Below the pieces are notes generated by a model, which worked only from the letters and a program-made list of their open reading frames with translations, ran no database searches and was not told the DNA's origin. The translations under genes were made by a program, and so were the position numbers. Below are positions 45,188 to 55,461 of a stretch of 64,000 nt of DNA, in pieces (position 1 is the first letter of the stretch; each line of letters opens with the position of its first letter). This stretch comes from Medicago truncatula (Eukaryota; Streptophyta; Magnoliopsida; Fabales; Fabaceae): contig NC_053042.1 in NCBI RefSeq assembly GCF_003473485.1, positions 52,291,762 through 52,355,761 of the forward strand, in the 5' to 3' direction.

Positions 45188-46627
45188 TCATGTCTTTTGA
45201 ATATTAACAGTGCCACATTTTTTGATGTCTTGCATAAATGCATCAAGATGCAGATCAGATGATCCACCTATGGCAACCGCATCCTCCGCTGCTTTCTTCC
45301 ACTTGATTGCATTTTTCTTCAACTCCTCTGCTTTTTCCCCAGCCATTGCTTCCAACAAGCACTTCTTCACCTCATCTCTTGTCACCAATTTATTTTCAGC
45401 ATGACTATAACCCAACCTAATCCCTACTCCAAAAACATCTACCAAGAATTTTGCATTTGTGACTTGATCACCCCATGCTGGAAATGTCAACATTGGAACT
45501 CCCAAAGAAAGTGCTTCCATTGATGAATTCCAACCACAATGTGTTATGAAGCATGCCACTGAAGGATGAGCAAGTACTTGTTCTTGTGGACTCCATTTTA
45601 CAACTTTTCCTCTCTCACTTGTTTCCTCTAAGAACCCATCTGGCAAACTATGTGGCTCTAGCCCAGCTTCCTTAACAGGTGGTTTTAATACCCACAAAAA
45701 CGATACTTGAGAATCCAATAACCCATATGCTATTTCATTCACTTGTTCTTGAGGAAGGTACACAACAGTACCAAAAGAAATATAAACCACAGAACCTTTT
45801 GTCTTTGAGTTTAGCCACTCTATAATATTACAATCATCACTCTTAACAAAATCACCACGGATATTGTTTGCACCTTTAATGTTTGGGTTGTTAAACAATG
45901 GACCAATGGGTCTTATGAGGATTGATTTGTTTGAAATATAGTCAATGAAATCATGCTCTAGTTCTTCATAGGTTTCTACTAAAACACAAAATACTTTAGA
46001 TAAATTCTTAATTTGTTCTAAGACGAGTGTCCCAAATGATAGAAATGTACTAAAAGGATGCAGAAAATCTGGGATTTCATTATGTTTAAGAACTACAAAA
46101 GGTAATTGAACATCAATATAAGGTTCTTCATTTGAAGGGAAACGTACCAGTTTGTGGAAATAGTTGTAGTAAGCGGTAAGAACAGCGGTGGATTGAACCC
46201 ATAATAAAACAGAAGGAATACCATGTTCATCAGCTACATCACAAACCCAAGGAAGAAAGGGATTATTTATGAGACATGAAATTGGTTTGTTTGACTCAGC
46301 ATGATTCTTGATCATTTGAGAAACAAAGGGTTTTCCAACAAGTTTGAGCTGTGCTATGTAGCCAGTAATATCTCCTCTAATAGGATCATCATCTTCTAAA
46401 CAATCATCAAAGAACTCAAAAGTGAGTGAACCATCACCAATTGGAGTGAATGATTTTTCAATGATGTTGTTAACAGTTCTTATGTCTTTTCCAGCTCTTT
46501 CTGTTGTGATGAAAATGACAGAAGCACCCTTTGCAGCAACACACTTTGCTAGACTAAGCAAAGGATTAATGTGTCCTTGTGCTGGATAAGAAATAAGGAG
46601 GACATGAATGGGAGCTTCCGATCTCAT
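45188..46627 (-). CDS. UDP-glycosyltransferase, UGT84-like
   Basis: Single exon, 479 residues, intact. SYPAQGHINPLL with putative catalytic His19; INNPFLPWVCD at about 120; PSPG box WSPQEQVLAHPSVACFITHC ... GWNSSMEALSLGVPM ... AWGDQ. The final Gln fits UDP-glucose. It ends KKCGTVNIQKT, the usual tail of this cluster, in contrast to its closest relative at 10681. The acceptor half carries the EKSFTPIGDG and YIAQLKLVGKPFVSQ features of the 10681 subgroup and lacks the NSS insertion of the 53642/59249 subgroup. Start chosen because the ATG gives alignment with all paralogs and follows a TATA box by 36-45 bp. Likely cytosolic; acceptor unknown. Confidence 0.95.
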   Translation of the reverse strand: MRSEAPIHVLLISYPAQGHINPLLSLAKCVAAKGASVIFITTERAGKDIRTVNNIIEKSFTPIGDGSLTFEFFDDCLEDDDPIRGDITGYIAQLKLVGKPFVSQMIKNHAESNKPISCLINNPFLPWVCDVADEHGIPSVLLWVQSTAVLTAYYNYFHKLVRFPSNEEPYIDVQLPFVVLKHNEIPDFLHPFSTFLSFGTLVLEQIKNLSKVFCVLVETYEELEHDFIDYISNKSILIRPIGPLFNNPNIKGANNIRGDFVKSDDCNIIEWLNSKTKGSVVYISFGTVVYLPQEQVNEIAYGLLDSQVSFLWVLKPPVKEAGLEPHSLPDGFLEETSERGKVVKWSPQEQVLAHPSVACFITHCGWNSSMEALSLGVPMLTFPAWGDQVTNAKFLVDVFGVGIRLGYSHAENKLVTRDEVKKCLLEAMAGEKAEELKKNAIKWKKAAEDAVAIGGSSDLHLDAFMQDIKKCGTVNIQKT

Positions 46628-48659
46628 TTTCTTCGATGATTTTTTTCAGTCAGAGATAATAGATTTTTATAATGGTAGCAGTGGGATACACTTTACTAAT
46701 TTTATGAACATGATAGAAATAATAATTATTTCGTGTCTCTCGTTAGAATAAAATATAATACTAGTTTTTTGAGTAGTAGTTAGAACGTAGAAGGGGAATA
46801 TATAATTGGATAAAGATTCATGGACACACTTCTAAACCATACACCTATACACACTTGCTACGTGGCAATTTTTTTTTTTCTTATTCCAACCATAAAATAA
46901 AATTAAAAGAAAATAAAAAACAGAAAATTTGTTATCTTTCTCTCTCTTTCTCCTTCCCCACCACACCTTTTTCCTCCCTCAGCACCACCCACTCCCTGAG
47001 AGTGCTCTCTTTCTATTCAACTCTCTCTCTCTCTCAAAGAGCTCTCTTTCTTCTCCGTTCACCCTCCGCCGCCTTCCGTCTCGTCCTCTCTCCACCCTTT
47101 CTTCTTTGATGGTGGATGATGATGGTGGGTAATGTTTTGGCGCCGGCGTTAGGGGTAGTGGGCAAATCTGAGTGTTAGGCGTCGGTGGTAAGGTGGTTGT
47201 ACAGATCTCAGCCTTTTGATGCCGGAGTTGGGATGGTGGTGTAGATCTGAGTGTTTGGCGCCGGAAACGGTGAGGAAAACGTTGGGATGGAAGAGTGGTT
47301 GTTGCTTTTTTATGTCGGAGTTGGGATTGAGGCGTAGATCCACTCCGTGTCGCTGTCGGAAGTGTGCCGGTGTGGTGGTCGGCCGTCGGTGGCCGGTGGC
47401 AGGAGGAGATGTCTGTGAGACAGAAGCCAAAGAGAAGAAGAGGGAAATGACTTGTATGTGCATGTTACTGAATTGCCCCTCATTTTTTGTAGTTGGACAA
47501 AATTGCCCCCAGTATAATGAATAAAAAATGCCATATAAAAGGTGTACATTGGGGGGTTGCCACATGGGGGTGTACACCAATCACTACTCATAATAATTTA
47601 CTACTGCTTTTTATGAATGGTGATATAGATAGTAATCATCTCGTTTCTCTCATTAGAATAAAAAAATAGTTATATGTTACTGCACTCAATCTCTTAATAA
47701 AAAACAAGAATAAATTCAAATTATCCATGTTAATAGCATAAAATAACAAAGTGCAAAAGCCTACGCATATGATTATATTTAACTTTTTGAAATATTCATG
47801 TTTTCGGATCTGCAACATGAATGACGCCAAAGTCATTGATTGGATCTGCACTGAATCGAAGCTAATATGACAATCTGAACTAAACAAATACATGAACGAA
47901 ACAATAAAGACAAACAACGTTGTACAAAGACGACGAACAAACCAACGTCGCGCTAAGGTAACGAACAAACCAACGTCGCACTAAGACAACAAACTTACAT
48001 AAAAAATAAAATCGATGTGAAATTCACTTATTTCAATAAAAGGGAAAGATAAAAATGAGTTGCAGATGTGATTTTGGGTCAAAAATTGACTCTAAATCAC
48101 CCCTTTTTGGTGGGTCACAAGAGAGAGAAAGAAAAAAGAGAGAGAGGATGTGAGTTTTCAACATTCAATAGTATTAAATTTTAAATTTTGTCATTCATTA
48201 TGATTCTATTCGAAATCTGAATCAATAGTTTATTCTCCGCAGTTGTGTGCAGATACTTGATTAAAAAATAAATTATTTTAGGAAATAAAGTTGAACAATT
48301 ATAACTTTTTTAAGTACTAAACATTTTTTTCGAAATTATAGTTGAACAACTACAAAAACATTATAACCATAAGCACTCATCTACTATTTCCACTTTCAAA
48401 TCACCCTAACAGAGTCGATAGACTCAGACGTAGACATTTATCCAACAAATTATCAAATCATTGAAGATTCACTCCAAAAACATATCAAATTATTTATTAC
48501 TTTATGCTTCTAATAAAATAACTACTACATTAAAAAAACTACTACATGAGCTCTCCACCTAATAAGCAGAGTACTTTCTCTTTTTGGAATTTTCATACCT
48601 AAATTTATTATCCCCTAGGATAGCACTTGGGTGAAATTGTTTCCCCTATGGGTAGTTTA
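46628..48659. other. Intergenic; gene-like GC-rich insert
   Basis: 46700-46750 and 47620-47665 are diverged direct copies (TTCGTGTCTCTCGTTAGAATAAAA / TTCTCTCATTAGAATAAAA). Between them, 46805-47590 has a different composition: CT-rich leader-like DNA then GC-rich GGCGCCGG-type DNA, with GGTGTACATTGGGGGGTTGC at the right, like a transposon carrying captured gene leader sequence. No intact protein. 47600-48659 is plain spacer. Confidence 0.45.
46663..46672 (-). promoter_or_regulatory. TATA box of UGT 45188-46627
   Basis: The minus strand reads TATAAAAATC about 36-45 bp upstream of the ATG, implying a very short leader. Confidence 0.5.
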
Positions 48660-50078
48660 TCATATCTTCTGAAAATTAACAGCGCCTTGTTTCGCAACTT
48701 CTTCGATAAATGCATCAAGATATCGGTCGGAGGATCCACCTACGGCAACTGCATCCTCCGCTGCCTTCTTCCACTTGATTGCATTTTTCTTCAACTCCTC
48801 TGCTTTTTCCCCTGTTGTAGCTTCCAACAAGCACTTCTTCACCTCATCTCTTGTTATCAATCTGTTTTCAGCTCCACTATAACCCAATCTAATCCCTACA
48901 CCAAAAACATCTACCAAGAACTTTGCATTTGTAGGTTGGTCACCAAATACTGGAAATGTTAACACTGGAACTCCTGAAGCAAGTGATTCAATCGTTGAAT
49001 TCCAACCACAATGGGTTATGAAACATGCCACTGAAGGATGAGCAAGTACTTGTTCTTGTGGACTCCATTTCACTACTTTTCCTCTCCCACTTGTTTCCTC
49101 CAAAAATCCATGAGGCAAATCATCATGCTTTTTCTTTGCCCATAAAAATGTGACTTGAGAATTCAATAACCCATATGCAATTTCATTCACTTGTTCTGGA
49201 GGAAGTTGCACAATAGTCCCAAAGGAAACATAAACCACAGAACCTTTTGGCTTTGAGTTTAGCCACTCTATAATAGTAGAATCATCAGTCTTAACAAAAT
49301 CACGACGAATATTACTTGCACCTATTATGTTTGGGTTGTTGAACACCGGACCAATTGGTCTTATGATGATTGACTTTTCCGAAATATAATCGATAAAATC
49401 AGGCTCTAGTTCTTCATAGGTATCCACAAATACACACAATGCTTTAGACAAATTCTTAATTTGTCCTAAAATGAGTGGGCCTAGAAAGGGATATGTATTA
49501 GAAGGATGCAGAAGAACAGGAATTTCACTGTGTTTAAGGACTACAGAAGGCAATTGAACATCAATACAAGGTTCTGTTTTTGAAGGGAAAGGCACCAGTT
49601 TGTGGAAATAGTTATAGTAACAAGTGAAAACAGCACTAGATTCATTAAACAAAATAGCAAAAGGAATTTTGTGTTCTGTGGCTACATCACAAACCCATGA
49701 AATGAAAATGTTGTTTATGATGCAAGAAATTGGTGTTTTTGACTCAGCATGATTTTTGATCAATTGGGAAACATATAGTTTCCCGACATGCTCAAGCTGT
49801 GATGTGTAGTCACCAAGACTTGTTCTCATGGGATCATCGTCTTTCAAACCATCGTCAAATAAATCAAAAGTGAGGAAACCCTTACCGATTGGAGTGGTTG
49901 TTTTGTTAGTTATGTTGTTAGCAGTTTCCATGTCTTTGCCAGCTTTCTGCGTTGTGGTGAAGATGACAGAAGAACCCTTTGCAGCAAGACACTTCCCTAG
50001 TTTAAGAAGAGAGTTTATATGTCCGTATGAAGGATAAGATACAAGGAGAATCTGAATGGGAGCTTCATTAGACGCCAT
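48660..50078 (-). CDS. UDP-glycosyltransferase, UGT84-like, diverged pocket
   Basis: Single exon, 472 residues from ATG 50078. An in-frame upstream extension to 50198 runs through the TATA box and is not coding. PSPG box intact: WSPQEQVLAHPSVACFITHC ... GWNSTIESLASGVPV ... FGDQ. Unusual for the cluster: SYPSYGHINSLL replaces S(Y/F)PAQGHINPLL (His20 kept), and INNIFISWVCD replaces INNPFxPWVCD. Also YDLPHGFLE with the KKKHDD loop shortened. These fall around the presumed catalytic and acceptor site, so substrate use may differ, or constraint is relaxed. The leader is closely related to that of 53642 (shared peptide-like readout RVQSQERKKKQ), indicating tandem duplication. Confidence 0.93.
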   Translation of the reverse strand: MASNEAPIQILLVSYPSYGHINSLLKLGKCLAAKGSSVIFTTTQKAGKDMETANNITNKTTTPIGKGFLTFDLFDDGLKDDDPMRTSLGDYTSQLEHVGKLYVSQLIKNHAESKTPISCIINNIFISWVCDVATEHKIPFAILFNESSAVFTCYYNYFHKLVPFPSKTEPCIDVQLPSVVLKHSEIPVLLHPSNTYPFLGPLILGQIKNLSKALCVFVDTYEELEPDFIDYISEKSIIIRPIGPVFNNPNIIGASNIRRDFVKTDDSTIIEWLNSKPKGSVVYVSFGTIVQLPPEQVNEIAYGLLNSQVTFLWAKKKHDDLPHGFLEETSGRGKVVKWSPQEQVLAHPSVACFITHCGWNSTIESLASGVPVLTFPVFGDQPTNAKFLVDVFGVGIRLGYSGAENRLITRDEVKKCLLEATTGEKAEELKKNAIKWKKAAEDAVAVGGSSDRYLDAFIEEVAKQGAVNFQKI

Positions 50079-50154
50079 TTTCCTTTTGTCTTGTTTCTTT
50101 TTCCTCTCTTGAGATTGCACTCGAAGATTCAATAATGATAGTAGGAGAATATCT

Positions 50155-50166
50155 CTATATATATAG
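50155..50166 (-). promoter_or_regulatory. TATA box of UGT 48660-50078
   Basis: CTATATATATAG about 77-88 bp upstream of the ATG. It has no counterpart in front of the sister gene at 53642. Confidence 0.6.
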
Positions 50167-51053
50167 TCTAACCAAGCATAAAGCAACAGCTCACTCATTT
50201 ACTGAATATGTAAATTTTGATTATTACTGAATATGTAAATTTTAAATATATTACACTACACTTCATTGACTCACAGCTCACTCATTTACTCTTTTTTTAA
50301 AGTAATAGTGTTAAATGCTTGATAAAGTAAATATATTTTTTAAAATAAATAGGGAAGAAAAAACTATTATTAATATCAGTGACATTAATTACTATTTTAC
50401 AACTATTTTCTCATATGAGATTTTAACTTCATCCAATTAAGGTTATCTGAATTGTGGACAAAGTAAATGTATAATTGCAGGGTGGGAGTTTGTCATTTTA
50501 GAGGTTGCTTGCTTTTTGGACATTATGTATTTTTTTTAGTTAATCTTGATTGGCTGATCATTTGGTTTGGTCTGTTGTAATATGCACATCATGTGATTAT
50601 TGATTCTTACAGCAATTTATTTTTGCTCTTTAAAAAAAATGTATAATTGGGATAAAGTCCTTAATATAACTTTAAAATTTACTCGCAGGTGACTCATTTA
50701 CTATTGTACGTTGGCTTTGATAGTACCTACTTGCAAGAGGGGGTTGGCCTTGAAATTCACTAACTCAATTTCCTGCCAGACATGATACATAATGATGACA
50801 TGTGAGGACTGAGGATTGTTAGCAGGGACCCCTCTAAAATGACATTCCAAGCTTTCTTGAAGATGTGTATAGTACATAGAATGGAGGTTGTGTCAGAAGA
50901 ACACTTGGATTAGAATGGGAATTGAATCTGATCATAACGGAGAGGTTGTGTGCAGTACATAGAATGGAGGATGAGTCAAAATGAATGTGTGCATTACATC
51001 CAACAAGATTTATATGCTAGTAAAACAATAGGTGTGCTCTCTTTTGCAACAAT
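50167..51053. other. Upstream spacer with repeated motif
   Basis: TAGTACATAGAATGGAGGTT at about 50870 and a second at about 50955. The block 50830-50930 is homologous to 55093-55200, directly in front of the UGT at 53642. No gene. Confidence 0.6.
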
Positions 51054-51122
51054 GACAATGAAATTAATCGTATTAATTGGTGTCGGTCCTTTACTTCTCG
51101 TGGACTCCATTTAATTTCCCAC
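51054..51122 (-). pseudogene. Short UGT relic in a dispersed module
   Basis: CAATGAAATTAATCGTATTA, GGTGTCGGTCCTTTACTTCT and CGTGGACTCCATTTAATTTC parallel 16326-16400. Only the WSPQ-proximal UGT portion is present. Confidence 0.45.
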
Positions 51123-51854
51123 GGGGAGGTTGGGTGCAGTAGATAGAATGAAGGTTGAGTCGAAGGACACTTTGATTGGAAAGAGGCTGATTACCAGGGG
51201 GAGGATGTGTGCATTACATAGAGTGTGCTTTTGTTGCTGTTAATTTTTACTTGCATTACATAACCCTTCCCCTCCAAGTGAAAATAGGCTGACAACAAAT
51301 TAAGAAAAACGTGAGTACGCAACTGTTTCACAATCGACAAATATCAGGGGTTAACAGTTCTTAGGGCAAGCAAAATGCTTCGTCCGGACATTGAAAATAG
51401 AGATTAAAATCTCCTTTACTAAGGACAAATCACACCTAGTGAGCAGATGTATTCTCCAAGCAATTTAGACGGATCACATAATCCTGCGAAACGGAGTGCC
51501 AAAATTGAATTTAAGCCTATTTTTAAATGTATCGTTGTATGCACGTAGGCCAGAGAAATGAATTTTACAATTTTTATGCTACATGTCAACCTTAGTGCTT
51601 GTTTGTTAATTATATTGTTGTCATTATATTGATGGTTGGTAGTATTGCTTATTATGTACAGACTTGCATTGGTTGACTTCCTATGATGCCAATTTTACGT
51701 ACAAACTTGCTAGTAGATTGCCTAAAGCGGAAATGCTAGATAGTAAGGCAAAATTTAAACGAAAAACAACGAACGAAGTTACTATGGATTTGTTATTACA
51801 TTTTTATTTCTATCCCATTACTTTATGGCCACTTTACTCTTGAATGGTTAGTGT
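51123..51854. other. Intergenic, nothing firm
   Basis: Two more weak copies of the TACATAGA-type motif lie at about 51135 and 51215. The remainder is unassigned. Confidence 0.4.
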
Positions 51855-52193
51855 TGTTGCTTATATTTTGTACGGCATGCTATATCTTACCAAAGACCTT
51901 ATATCTTTACAAACATAAGTTACTAGTTAGTAGTTAGCAACTGCCTTCAATTCCTGGTTGATATATCAGCAGATGGGTGGAATAAAATTCTGTCACTCAT
52001 CAAATATATCGAATAATTTCAAAGAGACTGCCTGTTTAAGTTCATCTAGAAATTGCTGAACGTACTTTTAAAGTTTTGTTATCTTGAAAGCAATGATCAT
52101 GTCGACTTCATTTTAAGCTTGCAAGCAAAGCAAGACCTTTATGACCCTATTATCAGTTTTTTAAAGTTATTTGGGCTAATTAGTAGTATTTAA
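51855..52193 (+). pseudogene. Degenerate lipase copy 2
   Basis: GGCATGCTATATCTTACCAA and GCAGATGGGTGGAATAAAAT match lipase intron 8. GAACGTACTTTTAAAG then TATCTTGAAAGCAATGATC...CATTTTAAGC...GTATTTAA match the same rearranged exon-9 end as copy 1 at 18705. It lacks exons 1-8. It is the partner of 19120-19466 in a segmental duplication. Confidence 0.82.
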
Positions 52194-52369
52194 AGCTTGC
52201 TTCCTTCCAATAAGATAAATATAATATAACAATATATAGGTCTATGCATTATATTACTCATTGTGATGTTAAAACATTAAACATACAGGGGAGTCTGTTC
52301 ACATTGATCTTCTGTTTTTAAAATGGTGATAGAAGATCCCACTGAATTGGCTTAAAATATCTTGGGTAT

Positions 52370-53243
52370 CAGGGCTGGCCCCGAGGGGGCGCAAGCAGCT
52401 CTAGCGAGCCGAGCCTCCAAAATTTGGGGGCCTAAATATTATTTTTTAAAATATAATACATGTAATTATTTAATATATACAAATGGCGTAAAAAATAAAT
52501 AAGTCAAACTGAAATGGCCAAGCGGTAGCAGCACAAACTGGTGGTATCCAAGTCCTGGGTTCAACACTCTGAATGTAGGTATTTTTTAAATTAGTACTTT
52601 TTTTTCCTTTTTTACTCTTTAATTAACCCCGGATCCGTTTTTCTTTAATTAATTTTTCTTTTTTAATTAATTATTTTTAGTATGAGAGGCCTTTTTGGTT
52701 TGGACATAATTTATTGTGGATTTGAGGCTCCTCAATCTTCTCTCCAATTCAACCAAATTGTCCTTAATATATTGGATTATATATTTAAAAATAAAAGCAC
52801 AATATCATTGTTTTCTTCTTATAATTTTTGCCTCATACTTATCGTATAAAATTATAAAGCACTAACAACAAATATTATAATTTTTCATTTGAAAGAAAAA
52901 ACATTATTTAGAATATCAATTTTTTTTTTTTTTTGTCTAGAAGTCCTAGCTCAACTGGCAAATGCCGAAATTGCAAGGCCGGACGTTATGACCCGGGTTC
53001 GAACCCGGGATCTCACAGTTGTGTGTGAGTTTATTTTCAGTGGATTACCACTTCATCTAAGACAAAAAAAAAAGAATATCAATTTTTTTGTGTTAGTTAC
53101 AATAATGACTTTTTTTTTTCTTTACGGATCTTATTTTTAATTTAAATTGATAATTGCTCTTTTAAAAAAAATTATGTTTTTATTTTATTAGGGGCCTATT
53201 TTTATATGAGAGCCGAGCCTCCAATTACTCAGGGACGGTCCTG
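52370..53243. mobile_element. 874-bp hAT element with proven empty site
   Basis: Ends CAGGGCTGGCCCCGAG and (complement) CAGGACCGTCCCTGAG. Perfect 8-bp duplication TTGGGTAT (52362-52369 and 53244-53251). The duplicated segment at about 19635-19650 lacks the element. Internal GAGCCGAGCCTCCAA is repeated in inverted subterminal positions. It contains a SINE and a second tRNA-like stretch (TGGCCAAGCGGTAGCA ... GGGTTCAACAC, 52513-52570). No transposase. Confidence 0.93.
52935..53072 (+). repeat. SINE nested in the hAT element
   Basis: TAGCTCAACTGGCAAATGCC (box A) and GACCCGGGTTCGAACCCGGG (box B), ending GACAAAAAAAAAA. The duplication AGAATATCAATTTTTTT lies at 52910-52926 and 53073-53089. The plus-strand frame 52889-53140 across it is incidental. 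Confidence 0.9.
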
Positions 53244-53641
53244 TTGGGTATTAGTATTTAGTATCAAATTATTATTCAATCTTTTGTAATTCTATTGGAG
53301 CCATGGACTCCTTTTGTTCTTTCTTTTCTCTCTTATTCTCTATAAATTTATATTGTTAACAAAATTTTCTGTAGAATGATCTTAAACAGGTGATATAGAT
53401 TTATCATAGCAATCACACTCTAGAACATAAAGGAAATTTTAGGAGGCGAATCAGACGATGATAGTAAATAGGATAGCATGGTCTCTCTCTTCCTATCCTT
53501 AATCCAAAATAACTGAATGACCCCATTTCCATAACTTGCCTATTTATTACAATTCATAAAACACACAACATAGCTGCTAACACAAAAATATAACTGCATG
53601 GATTTTCTGAATATGCAACGATGACAATGAAATTAACGATA

Positions 53642-55042
53642 TTACATCTTCTGAATATTACCAGTGCCATGTTTCTTAATGTCTTGGATAAATGCATCAA
53701 GATGTCGGTCCGAGGAACCACCGACTGCCATCGCATCCTCTGCTGCCGTCTTCCACTTCATTGCATTTTGTTTCAACCTCTCTGCTTTTTCCCCTGTTAT
53801 TGCTTCCAATAAGCACTTCTTCACCTCATCTCTTGTTACCAGTTTCTTATCACCATAACCCAATCTAATCCCAGCCCCAAAAACATCGACCAAGAACTTT
53901 GCGTTTGTAAGTTGGTCACCAAATGCAGGAAATGTCAACATTGGAACTCCTAAAGTAATTGCTTCCATCGATGAATTCCAACCACAATGGGTTATGAAAC
54001 ATGCCACTGAAGAATGAGCAAGTACTTGTTCTTGTGGACTCCATTTCACTACTTTTCCTCTCCCACTTGTTTCCTCCAAGAAGCCATCGGGGAAAACATG
54101 TTGTTTTAATACCCACAAAAACGAGACTTGAGAATTCAATAACCCATATGCAATTTCGTTAACTTGTTCTTGAGTATGATTCACAATAGTCCCAAAAGAA
54201 ATATAAACTACAGAACCTTTTGGCTTTGTGTTTAGCCACTCTATAATAGTAGAATCATCATTACTCTTAGTGAAATCACCAAGAGTATTGTTGCTTGCTC
54301 CATTTGCCTTTGGATTCTTAAACAAAGGACCAACATGTCTTATGGTGATTGATTTTTTTGAAATATAATCGATGAAATCATGCTCTAATTCTTCAAAGGT
54401 ATCCACTAATACACAAAACACTTTAGACATGTCCTTTATTTGTGCCGTGGTAAGTGTCCCTAGAATTGGAAATGGATTAAAAGGATGTATATAATCTGGG
54501 ATTTCGTTGTATTTAAGAACTATAGAAGAGTTGAGTTGAACATCAATGTAAGGTTCTTCATTTGATGGGAAAGGTACCAATTTGTGGACATAGTCATAGC
54601 AAACGGCAAAAACTGCACTGGAATTAGTCCATAATAAAGCAGAAGGAATATTGTGTTCAAAAGCTATATCACAAACCCATGGAAGAAATGGATTGTTTAT
54701 GACACATGAAATTGGTTTGTTTGAATCAGCATGATTCTTGATCATTTGAGAAACAAACTGTCTCCCAATACGCTCAAGTTCTGCATGGTTAACGGAACCA
54801 TTATCTAGTAAACTATGATCAAAGAACTCGAAAATGAGAGAACCATCACCTATCGGAGTTGCTAATTTGTTGGTGATGTCGTCAACAATTCCCATGTCTT
54901 TGCCAGCTTTCTCTGTTGTGGTGAAAATGACAGAGGCACCTTTTGCAGCAAGACACTTTCCTAGTCTAAGAAGAGGGTTTATGTGTCCTTGTGCTGGAAA
55001 AGAAACAAGGAGGATATGAATGGGAGCTTCATTAGACGCCAT
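53642..55042 (-). CDS. UDP-glycosyltransferase, UGT84-like
   Basis: Single exon, 466 residues from ATG 55042. Open frame continues to 55204, but this is leader: the same leader before 48660 is interrupted by a TATA box. SFPAQGHINPLL (His20), INNPFLPWVCD, PSPG box WSPQEQVLAHSSVACFITHC ... GWNSSMEAITLGVPM ... FGDQ, tail KKHGTGNIQKM. It carries the LNSSIVLKYNEIPD insertion and the ANGASNN loop shared with 59249. Its 3' end and flank reappear in the scrap at 20002-20215. Close to the gene, the region holding the TATA box in the tandem sister is missing, so expression may differ. Acceptor unknown. Confidence 0.95.
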   Translation of the reverse strand: MASNEAPIHILLVSFPAQGHINPLLRLGKCLAAKGASVIFTTTEKAGKDMGIVDDITNKLATPIGDGSLIFEFFDHSLLDNGSVNHAELERIGRQFVSQMIKNHADSNKPISCVINNPFLPWVCDIAFEHNIPSALLWTNSSAVFAVCYDYVHKLVPFPSNEEPYIDVQLNSSIVLKYNEIPDYIHPFNPFPILGTLTTAQIKDMSKVFCVLVDTFEELEHDFIDYISKKSITIRHVGPLFKNPKANGASNNTLGDFTKSNDDSTIIEWLNTKPKGSVVYISFGTIVNHTQEQVNEIAYGLLNSQVSFLWVLKQHVFPDGFLEETSGRGKVVKWSPQEQVLAHSSVACFITHCGWNSSMEAITLGVPMLTFPAFGDQLTNAKFLVDVFGAGIRLGYGDKKLVTRDEVKKCLLEAITGEKAERLKQNAMKWKTAAEDAMAVGGSSDRHLDAFIQDIKKHGTGNIQKM

Positions 55043-55461
55043 TTTCCTTTTGTTTTGTTTCTTTTTCCTCTCTTGAGATTGCACTCGAAGATTAGTAGGA
55101 ACACTATAAAATGGCATTCCAAAGGTTTCTTGAAGCTGTGTATAGTACATAGAATGGAGGTTGCGCCAGAAGGACACTTGGAATAGAAAGATGCTGATCT
55201 TCACATGGAGGTTGCGTCAAAATTAATGCGTGTATTATATACATTTATTTAATCTTACTAAAGAATTCCTAAATCATGCAAACTACGTTCTATGTACTGC
55301 ACACAACCTAATTTTGACAACCTCCATTCTATGTTTTACTTAAAAAAAAAAAGAGTAAATGACTGAGCTGTGAGTCAATGAAGTGTAATATAAAATATAA
55401 ACATAGTATGTACTAAAGTATTAAATCCCCCACCTAATTTGGTTTCTGCATATGTACGTTT
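55043..55461. other. Upstream region of UGT 53642
   Basis: 55043-55092 matches the leader of the 48660 gene. 55093-55200 instead matches 50830-50930, about 750 bp upstream of that gene. An inverted GTTCTATGTACTGCACACAA lies at about 55288. No minus-strand TATA box is evident. Confidence 0.6.

Noticed and set aside
50079-50198. N-terminal extension of the 48660 UGT (40 extra codons)
   Set aside because: The extension runs through the TATA box and leader. Paralogs start at the internal Met, and the signal-like LLL stretch is coincidental.
52508-52580. Functional tRNA gene (TGGCCAAGCGG ... GGGTTCAACAC)
   Set aside because: It has box-like motifs but no acceptor stem or proper arms, and lies in a transposon; more likely a SINE head or relic.
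55043-55204. N-terminal extension of the 53642 UGT (54 extra codons)
   Set aside because: The leader part is shared with 48660 as untranslated sequence, and the rest is the repeated upstream module, not coding.
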